Shown here piece by piece: positions 56,368 to 64,000 of a stretch of 64,000 nt of DNA. The notes under the pieces were generated by a model. The model had not been told where the DNA came from, searched no databases, and worked only from the letters and a program-made list of their open reading frames with translations. Position numbers and translations under genes: made by a program. The DNA is from Skeletonema tropicum (Eukaryota > Bacillariophyta > Thalassiosirophyceae > Thalassiosirales > Thalassiosiraceae). Position 1 is the stretch's first letter. Every line of letters starts with the position of its first letter. The stretch spans positions 1,488,001 through 1,552,000 of the forward strand of contig CM074143.1 of assembly GCA_037178625.1 (NCBI GenBank), read 5' to 3'.

Positions 56368-56435
56368 TGTTAGACATGATAAAGTCACTGTCCCAGTAAT
56401 CGATTACTGGGACAGTGACTTTATCATTTCTAACA
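56368..56435. repeat. Perfect 52-bp palindrome within a 68-bp near-palindrome
   Basis: Arms 56376-56401 and 56402-56427 are exact reverse complements with no spacer. After one mismatch, seven further bases pair (56368-56374 with 56429-56435). Adjacent at 56341-56353 is TAGGACTCGAACT, a B-box-like word on the minus strand. It lies 53 bp right of the Harbinger-like element. Confidence 0.95.
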
Positions 56436-57002
56436 GTTAGAACGTACATAATGGCTCCTGCGTCGAGCGGATCAACTTGGAGAATAAAAGATGATGAAGG
56501 AAATGGTCACTTGTTATCCCCCTTGGTTATGGGAGAAAGTGGCTGCGGGTGGGAGAAAGAAACAGCAGCAACTGAGACAATTTCGAGTGAGAGTTAGAAA
56601 CAAATTCCTTTTCGATGTTCTCACTGTCTGTAGGTTGAGGTGTATGGAAAATGCACTTCAAGTCTCTACAAAGTTGCTAATTTGACTTCGACTTTTGAGG
56701 TCATGAGCTTCAGCGTGTAAATGTTGGTGGACGTGGTAACCAAGCTTCAGCTTCAGTCAAGTCAAAGCAGCAAAAGTTGTTGAAGTGTGATACTCTCACT
56801 AAACAGTTGGCAATATTGGATTCAAATCGTCCTGACCCTCTGAAGATGATAGACACTGATGGCCCGCCCTCCTATCAATTAAAACATCCTCTGTGATCAA
56901 ATGATAATATGCGTAAGTAAACATCATAGTACGTTGCAGGTACATTCCTTCTCCTAATCTTCCTTTGTAAAATACCTGAGATCACTACCGTCTGCGCCTA
57001 CA
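56436..57002. other. Intergenic stretch
   Basis: No gene recognised. Lies between the palindrome and the SDR relic. Short ORFs only. Confidence 0.4.
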
Positions 57003-58130
57003 CGTTGGAATTAGAGTTTCTGTTGAGTGAATTTGCGTTGTCGGCACTGTTGAACTTGATAGGGGGACACTGACACTGGACACTGGATGGCCGTGTGAGT
57101 ATGACTCGGGAGGTAGGGTCGCTTCAAATGAGATGATACGCTCTATTTATTGCTATTGTAGATCACAAAGAAGAATGTGATTGTGAGGGAGGATGTTCGA
57201 GATGATGGGCGAATGAAGTTTCTCTGGCTAAGTGCAGGGTCAGCCTAGCCACGATGTTTGTTCTCAGCGAGTACTTGACCTCAGAAAATGGTCAACATAG
57301 TTTTGGAAAGCTGAGAGTGAGAGGAGTTCAAATCTGTAGAGAGCTAAGCAAGGTTTTGAATCATTGTGAGGGGAAGCCGACATTAGAATAATCTCAGACA
57401 CCATGTTGACGAGGTCACGAGGGGTCCGGAGTCCGGAGCCCCAGGATAAAGAATTACAAGAACAGAAAATTTCCAAAAGAGCCCATAAAGAGCCACACAG
57501 CTTCTCATTCTCTCATTTTTCAGAAATACCTTCTCATTTTTCAGAAATACCTTCTCATTTTTCAGAACCAGCTTCTCATTTTGCGGAAAAACGATGTAGT
57601 AGTCCCGTGAGTGTCACCATTGACTGGAAAAGTTGGCCAAAAAAGAAGGGTGAAAACGAGGTCACGAGGGTCCAAGGGTGCAACTTGACTTTTTCGAAGA
57701 GGGGTAAATCGAGGTCACGCACGAGGTTCTTGATAGGAGGAAAAATGAAAAATCATCCAAGGTGGGGTCGAAAATTTTTTATGTCCGTCGGCCTCCCCAC
57801 AATGCAAAAAGTGACTTCATTCAGCAGCCCGAAGACCCAGGGAAATTGGAAAGAGGGACTACTTTAGAGTTAACCCCTAGTTTAGAACGAACAAATCGCC
57901 GTTTTCTGTTTTCTGGCTATGCTGACCGACCCTGCACTCTTCAGAAGGCAGCCGCCTCCAGCTACTTACATACTTAGAGCGAGATAGATTCAAGTTCAAG
58001 CAGTCACGAGTATCTAGAGGAGAAGAACATTTCTGCTACTATTGCTACGCCTACTTCTTACGCTACACGGCGGCACCAAGTTCCAAGAGTTGTGAAGAGA
58101 CGTGATGGGCAGTTTGTTTTCATGGTTCTC
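57003..58130 (-). pseudogene. Decayed 5' part of the neighbouring SDR gene
   Basis: 57003-57217 matches 62524-62745 of the SDR gene at 61716-62840 in the same orientation (TTTCTGTTGAGTGAATTTGC, GAAGAATGTGAT, CGAGATGATGGGCG). The match resumes at 57950 (GCCGCCTCCAGCTA) with what follows in the intact gene, then less clearly to about 58130 (GCGGCACCAAGT, GTTTTCATG). About 730 bp between them looks like a later insertion. Only the leader and beginning of the SDR fold are represented. Coding frame destroyed. Confidence 0.65.
57511..57590 (+). repeat. 21-bp tandem repeat, about four copies
   Basis: Units TCTCATTTTTCAGAAATACC(T) at 57511 and 57532, then diverging copies at 57553 and 57574. It lies in an open frame (57403-57867) that gives SHFSEIP repeats but has no other protein-like signal, inside the insertion that splits the SDR relic. 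Confidence 0.85.
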
Positions 58131-58528
58131 TTGCTACTACTTGTCGTTAGTTCGTTCATGTATCATCTCTATTACGATACAGACTCTTGCTTACCCACAC
58201 CTGTCGAGAGGCGCAGCTGAGAGAGAGAGAGGTGGGGAACACCATACCTAGCACAGGCACAGGCACAGGCGACATACAGAACTACGAGATAGGCCACACT
58301 CCCCTTATTACCTGCAATGGGCAAGTTCAGATCCAGCTTGCCCGAGAGATAGTTCCTGAACACCATGCTAAACTAATCCTTTACTTTGTACAATTTGTAG
58401 TCGACGCTTGCTTTCAGCACTCTGCTTGCACTTGGATGGGGGCTACTTGTAGCTTGGGGGTGGCGGGCTGTTGGCTCGGGTTTTGATTGCTTGTCGTGCG
58501 AACCCAGGTTCTGGGCAGTTAGTACTAT
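58131..58528. other. Short intergenic region left of copy 3
   Basis: Contains a short CACAGG repeat (about 58254-58269). No gene recognised. Confidence 0.4.
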
Positions 58529-61500
58529 ATATCATGCACGTTCTTCGGAACAGGTGGTCCCACCACCCACCACCTCACACTCAGGAAAGCATTTTTCTTC
58601 AACTTTCGACTCAGTTCAATGTTCAGGCCTCAGATGAACTCAATGAGCTGTTCAGATTCAGAAGTAGGAGTACTTATTACTTCTCTTATGGAGGAAAGAC
58701 ATCATACACAACACAACACTGCTGAAGCTAACATCTTCCTCCTCGCTTTATTCTGGTGCGTGAGTCAAACGAGAACTAACTCAAAATCCGACTTTGAACA
58801 AAGCAAATATTAAAATGGCAATAACGCCAAATGATAACGATGTGTTGTCGGGCCGAGGAGTATCGTTCAACCAACATCCTGGCAATGGACACTTTCGAAG
58901 GATGCTCGATGAGCAAAAGGTAAGTGAGCCTCAACTTCATTATCCTCTTCTTCCAATTGAAGTTGTTTATCAGAACCATAACCTACCATAAGCTAACCAT
59001 AACCGTCGTGTATTCACAATGTATGTTGCGAAAGGATGCCTACATGGCTGGCACGAAGAAGCAAAAGATGGACATCTCCAAAGCCATCGTTGAAGCAATC
59101 TACTCGATGGATCCACCCGGCCGATTTCTCAAGAAGTGTTCTGAAACCGGCCAATGGAACGAGCTGTCGAGGAAAGATGCAGCCGATAGAGCAGCCCAAG
59201 CGATGGCATATGCCATTAGAAGTAAGGATATATCGGAGCGTAGGAAAGGGAACGGCGCCGCTCCCGTCGAATATCGCAACGACCTAATGCAGAGGGTAAT
59301 GGTGGAAATAATACGGTAGCGGCTTCATTGCAGTTGCACCACGCTGATCGACTGCCTACTCAACATCAACGTCATTCGCAGAGCTCGAATAATCGCTTTG
59401 TTGGCAATCCTTCATCATCACTGTCGTCTGCCCCACGCCATCGACTCGCTTCTCGTGGTCCAGCAGCAAGAAAGACACAAAATACAACACGTTCGTCTGC
59501 AATGACGAATGATTGTACTGATTCGTTGGCAGATGAAATGCCTCGTGTGCCTAGCAATTCCAATTCCAATGCCAATAATCTTCATCGGCAACTTCAACTT
59601 CTTCCACCGTTGAATCAAAACAGTGCTGCCAGCACCAACACACTGCCAACATCTTCCATCGCCATCGATCAAAATGTGAGTCAAAATCAAGATGGATTGG
59701 TCCACGTTCTGACACAGGCTGTGCAGCAGCAGCGACGCCATCATGATCAGCAGCAGCGACAGCAGCAGCAGCTACATCAGTCTGATCTGGGACAGCTTCT
59801 GTTGGGACAGCTACTTCACACACAAACTGCGCTTCAGTCTGCTTCACTTGAAGGATTGACTCGTCAACAACTGTTGGCACAGGCACAGCAACAACAGCAG
59901 CTTATTCAGCAACAGCTACAGCAGCAAGTCATTCTTCTTCAGCATCTTTTGAACCAACAGAATGTTCATGTGCTCCCATCTGATTCACTACAAACGACTC
60001 TATCGGTTTCAGCTCCATCCTCGGCTTCTCAAGGGCTGTCGCCGCCGAATGGCATGATTCCCAATGGCAATGGGGCATTATATTCAAACAACTCGACGAC
60101 TCCCCAACTTGAGCCGGCAGCTCATGTGAATATCTTGCCAAGCCTGCAACAGCAATCGAATCCATCATCAAATGCGCTTCTGCTCAGCAGCTTATTGAGT
60201 AATTTACAACAACACCCAAATAGCGTGGGGATAATCAGCGCACCCCAGGGAGCACAACAAATGGGTCAATTGCAACCCAGTCTCGTGCTGCAACATGTGC
60301 AGCAGTTGATGGCTCCGTCTCTAAATCTAACTCCTACCAACCAATCTTTCGGGCAGCAGCAGCAATCACAGATCCAATTGCAATTGCAATTGGATCCGTT
60401 ACATCAGTCATGGCAGCAGGTAGCTCTGCCGCTCCAGGTCCAAAGCTCGCAGGGTCCCCCCTCGATGAATCCGCAGCCATCGGGCAATACAGCTTCTGCA
60501 TCGACTAGGCGAGAGGAGAGCGACGAGCGACGCAGATGAAATGCAGAGCGTGTCAGAAAAGAAATAGGCATGAATATTTTTCTGAATGTGCTGGAGTCGT
60601 CTTCACATGTGACCATAATGCACATCATGTAAGAGTATGATAAAGTTGATCATTATTGTGAGAGGAGCAGCAGTATAGACGAGGGCGTTGGATGGTCTCA
60701 TGATTATTATTTTCTGAAATGATTCTGCTGAAGGTAGGATGGCTGGCTTGCCATAGCGTAGTTGACAGGCGTCCGTCAACGCCAACGCTAGGACTCAATC
60801 AACGCCGCCCGCTTCTTGCTTTCTGTAGCAATCCAATAGAAGTGGAGAAAAATAGTAAATAGATATGCTAGGATGAAGGTGTGACAGCCATTATCGGACA
60901 GATAAAGGCAAAGAGGAACCCATGTCAGGTGACGTCAGACCTGTCAGTTTTGTGTCTCGGGAATTTGGATTGGATTGTTGTAAGTAAGCTAAGAATTGAT
61001 CATGAAGTTATTACACATTGCAAATTGTAAGGTCATAGAAGCCTTCACGTAGACTGAGTGAGAGAGATAGAGAGAGAGGAGGGGCAAGAAAGAATCACTT
61101 CTTAAAATTACTCGGGGTACGTAAGGGGGGCAAGCATCATATCAGTCAGCTCAACGCAGGGAACCTTGGTAACAACTTTAGATGAAATCAAGCAAGCGCG
61201 AGTGTAACTCAGTTAATGTCAAGCAGGAGATATGCTTCTTGATATTGTTGTGATGGTGATTGATGGAAGGTAAGGCATCATCTCGCGATATTTCTATTGT
61301 CTCCCTGAGCCGATGCATTTGTTACGTCTCGAAGGGCACAGACGTAGATGACGATGAGGTGAAAGAGGTAATGTGGTAGCTAGCTGTGTGCTGCAAAAAT
61401 CGTCGGCGGAAAGAATTGTTCTCTCGATTGCTCCTCTCTCTCTAGAGAGTAGGAGGAGGGGGGAAGCGAAAGTTGAGAGAAATACTCTTGTCAGCAGACA

Positions 61501-61543
61501 TAGGGAGCCGCCGTTTCCATTCACGCTGTTTCACTATCTTTGC
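58529..61543 (-). repeat. Inverted partial copy 3 of the duplicated block
   Basis: Reverse complement of about 30622-33660, covering the DUF6824 gene with its upstream and about 1 kb of downstream flank. It shares upstream sequence with copy 1 (33434-33660) that copy 2 lacks, so copies 1 and 3 share the older right boundary. Differences from copies 1 and 2 are spread along the whole length. Confidence 0.92.
58815..60539 (+). pseudogene. DUF6824-domain gene (copy 3), frameshifted
   Basis: Exon 1 58815-58919 (MAITPNDNDVLSGRGVSFNQ), 115-nt GT-AG intron, exon 2 from 59035. Relative to copies 1 and 2 one base is missing at about 59247-59250 (AGGAAAGGGAAC for AGGAAAGAGGAAC), directly after the DUF6824 domain in the basic segment. 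The frame then stops at 59319, leaving the domain plus about 30 foreign residues; the Gln-rich tail stays open in the other frame to 60539 with no other stop. Loss is therefore recent, or is a base-calling error. As it stands the product would be a domain-only protein of about 130 residues. Confidence 0.8.
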
Positions 61544-61715
61544 TCTCTCTAGAGAGATACAATCATTGAAGCATTTAGAGCAAGATTTATGATACGCAGG
61601 AACTTAAGAACGTTAGCGCGGTAGATCTTCTGTCATAAGAGGCGTACACAGCAGACCGCTCTTTCCTCCTCTATTGTAGAGAGAGAGGGATAGAAACATG
61701 CACGTAGAAAATGTT
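60540..61715. other. 3' flank of copy 3 and intergenic
   Basis: To 61543 this is the duplicated downstream flank; it lacks the inverted 100-bp repeats and tRNA-like sequence found further left in copies 1 and 2. CTCTCTAGAGAG palindromes recur at about 61437, 61545 and 61670. No gene. Confidence 0.5.
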
Positions 61716-62840
61716 TTAGAAAGGAAGGGCCTTCCCAGCCCAATCATAAAACCCACCATTATTCTCTTCCACCACCGAATCCACCACATCCAATAATTTC
61801 TCCACAGTAAACTCCACAGGGAACAACCGTCCATCTTGAACATTCTTCTGAAATGGCTTGCTCAAGTCTGTATTTGTTGTTCCGGGATGCAAAGCGATTA
61901 CATATGATCCCTGTCGTTTCAATTCATGTGCCATGGTTCGAGTCATTTGGTTCAAAGCCGACTTAGAGGATCGATAGGTATACCATCCCCCAAGTTGATT
62001 ATCTGATATGGAACCTACTCGGGCGCTGAGGTTCACTATAACCGTGGGTGAGCGATCGGTTGGTGGGATCACTACGAGTTGTTCACCATTATCATCAACT
62101 GTTATTTTCCTTCTACCCTTTGTGCGCATTAGAGGCGATAGAGCCTTCACCAACATGGTCGGACCGACAATATTCACAGCTAAACTCTTCTCCAACCAGT
62201 CTCGTTCAATCGATGCCAATGATCGCTCTGGTCCAGGAGTAGATATCCCCCCGTCACCAAGTATCCCAGCAACATTGAATAGTGCATCGATCCGTTGATA
62301 CTTTTTGGTCAGTTGCAATTCTAACGCATCAACTGTGGATTGATCTTCTAAATCGAGTGGAAACACCTCAATTCTATCAGTATGTTGAGAAGCAATTTTG
62401 TTCAGCTTATCTGCAGCTGCAGGTGATCGGCAGCATGCAATTATTTTTCCTCGTGTTCGTTCAAGTAAGCTTGAGATAAATTGCAGCCCGATGCCACGAG
62501 ATGCACCGCTGACGACGAATACAGCGTTGGAATCAGAGTTTCTGTTGAGTGAATTTGCGTTGTCGCCACTATTGAAGTTGATGTGGGGAAAAACAGGATG
62601 CCCATGTGACTCGGGAGGTTCGGGCGCCTCAAATGAGGATGCTATTGCAGATGACGAAGAAGAATGTGATCGAGTTGCTGACAGGTGATAATTTGTGGGC
62701 AGCAAGAATAGGGAGGGTATTCGAGATGATGGGCGGATAAAGTTGCCGCCTCCAGCTAGACGCAAGCAGCCGCCACGGGTTGTACTAAATTTCTGCTGCA
62801 GCGGCACCAAGTATCGCATGAAGAGCAGACTGGTTTTCAT
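61716..62840 (-). CDS. Short-chain dehydrogenase/reductase with N-terminal targeting leader
   Basis: 374 residues, single exon. Residues 1-about 60 are rich in Arg, Ser and Leu with few acids (LVPLQQKFSTTRGG), typical of an organelle-targeting presequence; which organelle is uncertain. The Rossmann domain starts near 108: VFVVSGASRGIGLQF (TGxxxGIG-type cofactor motif with Ser for Thr), ACCRSP, FPLDL, ALFNVAGILGDGG (NNAG variant), VIVNLSARVGSI (catalytic Ser), YTYRSSKSALNQMT (Tyr, Lys) and HPGTTNTDLS. The order fits the C-factor/sniffer-like group of NADP-dependent SDRs; substrate unknown. A decayed copy of its 5' part lies at 57003-58130. Confidence 0.88.
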   Translation of the reverse strand: MKTSLLFMRYLVPLQQKFSTTRGGCLRLAGGGNFIRPSSRIPSLFLLPTNYHLSATRSHSSSSSAIASSFEAPEPPESHGHPVFPHINFNSGDNANSLNRNSDSNAVFVVSGASRGIGLQFISSLLERTRGKIIACCRSPAAADKLNKIASQHTDRIEVFPLDLEDQSTVDALELQLTKKYQRIDALFNVAGILGDGGISTPGPERSLASIERDWLEKSLAVNIVGPTMLVKALSPLMRTKGRRKITVDDNGEQLVVIPPTDRSPTVIVNLSARVGSISDNQLGGWYTYRSSKSALNQMTRTMAHELKRQGSYVIALHPGTTNTDLSKPFQKNVQDGRLFPVEFTVEKLLDVVDSVVEENNGGFYDWAGKALPF

Positions 62841-64000
62841 GTTCCTTTATGTGGAGGAGTGTAGTGTCTAGCTAGTACGTAGGAGTAGTGTGCAGAAGGG
62901 ATATTATTGGTTCATTGTTATTGTAATGATGCTTTGCTTCGGCACGGCGCACGGCACGTTCGTTAGTTCTTGACTGTTGACTAGTGTGCGATATAGATGT
63001 GTGTCCACGCATGCAAATTTGTCCGTGTATTTGTCACATAACGGTGACAAGTCGAAAACCGGATGAAAAATGTCAAATTTGGATTTGTCCGTTCGAGGAC
63101 AAATGGTCAGACCGTTGACAAATTTCTAATTTGTCACCTTGTCACGGGGGAAGTTCCTATGGACTAGTAGCACCATCTCTGGTATGTAGGTGGTTGCACG
63201 TGCCCCTCATGAGATTTCGATGGACGGGGAGTGGTCATTTAGTTAGGGGGCTTACTAGCTTTAATAAAAAATAAAGGTCTCGGGTTCAAGGTCTCGGGGA
63301 TCCCAATTCAAGCGCGCCCATCAGCTGATCGTGAGATCGGTCCACGTAAGATACTGAATTCCTCTGTAGAATATTTTTCGGGCGGTTGAGGGGGAGAGTG
63401 AGAACCCCCAGAGGGAACCTTTTTGGCGCCACGCAGCTGCTCTTCCATCTTCCAACAACCATGACCATGGCCGCCAACAACTCAGCACATAAAATGAAAC
63501 GAAGAATAACAGCTTTTGAGCAGTTAAACATTATCATGATGATAGTAAAGCAATGAGGCTTTCTAGTGCTGCTTCATTTCTTGGGATGTCTCCCAGGGCA
63601 CGGAGGATGAGGAGCATCTTTCCGGCTCCTCGACATGCATCTGCATCGGATGTTGCATCGACAGATGGTGATCAACCTGCAGTCGATAACAATGGCGGCT
63701 ATGGATTTCTCGCACCCGCATCGGTTCAACAGAAGAAGTCACTACCGACGGAGATCATCCTGCTGCTGATAACAACGGCGGCGATGAATTGCTCGAAGCC
63801 GCAGCAGCTCAACCGGAAGCTGTGGAAGACGCTCAATGTTATTATCCTTGATCTCCCTGAGATAGGAGATAAAAGATAATGATTAAAGTATTCTTGTATC
63901 TATGTACGTGTAATCTAGCACTCAATCGATAGGCAATGAATTGCCACAGAACAACGAAACAATGTGTGGCGGATTTGCGTCAGCTAATCCAGAATCCAGA
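62841..64000. other. Intergenic right end of window
   Basis: 63010-63145 has several TTTGTC/GACAAA words in both orientations. A 108-codon plus ORF (63553-63879, MRLSSAASFLGMSPRARR...) has a basic start but no recognisable domain and could be a chance ORF or an edge exon. 63235-63300 has weak A- and B-box-like words (TTAGTTAGGGGG, CGGGTTCAAGG) but no fold I can support. Confidence 0.4.

Noticed and set aside
55988..56449. 153-codon minus ORF at the right end of the Harbinger-like element
   Set aside because: Runs through the terminal inverted repeat and the palindrome; not a plausible transposase.
57403..57867. 154-codon ORF with SHFSEIP repeats
   Set aside because: The repeats are a 21-bp tandem DNA repeat in an open frame inside an insertion; remainder is not protein-like.
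63235..63300. Possible tRNA with A-box TTAGTTAGGGGG and B-box-like GGGTTCAAGG
   Set aside because: I could not form a consistent acceptor stem and cloverleaf.

Overview
The window looks like nuclear DNA of a diatom, probably a centric one. The grounds are short GT-AG introns of about 66-190 nt in otherwise compact genes, a four-helix membrane protein with a very long low-complexity tail, several genes of the DUF6824 family (N-terminal NDVLSGRG...HPGN motif, Gln-rich C-terminus) known to me mainly from diatoms, and dense non-coding tracts full of inverted repeats. There are no operons or bacterial signals. Organism assignment is an inference. One 500-N assembly gap lies at 11815-12314.

Region 1 (1-12 kb) is gene dense. 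It holds a ubiquitin-like-domain protein, a DUF4126-like membrane protein, a HAD-IIA hydrolase broken by one in-frame TAG, a dUTPase with a GC-AG intron, a small MORN-repeat protein, the ribonucleotide reductase small subunit, a nucleotidyltransferase-like protein, and the reductase large subunit, which runs into the gap. dUTPase and both reductase subunits within about 7 kb form an unusual local group of dNTP-supply genes. An E2F-like palindrome lies about 100 nt upstream of the large-subunit start.

Region 2 (12-26 kb) has a perfect 254-bp inverted repeat pair, a gluconokinase-like P-loop kinase with four exons, a membrane-anchored retinol-dehydrogenase-like SDR, the tetraspan protein with low-complexity tail, a DUF6824 gene and a decayed DUF6824 fragment.

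Region 3 (26-62 kb) is dominated by duplications and mobile elements. A segment of about 7.3 kb (26129-33433) is repeated almost identically in direct orientation at 44786-52064. Its right-hand 3 kb, carrying a DUF6824 gene, is present a third time, inverted, at 58529-61543, where the gene has a frameshift. Between the copies are a Stowaway/mariner-like element (37466-39455, TA target site) with a second element nested inside it (37671-39323, CTATT target duplication), and a 4.8-kb element with terminal inverted repeats of about 535 bp around a two-frame ORF (39606-44434). Beyond copy 2 lie a kinase-FHA gene, a 1.1-kb Harbinger/Tourist-like element (55218-56315, TCA target duplication), a perfect 52-bp palindrome and a decayed copy of the 5' part of the SDR gene that sits at 61716-62840.

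The strongest candidate for something undescribed is the local DUF6824 expansion (five copies or relics, three inside duplicated blocks) next to the long-TIR element. Functions of both are unknown.
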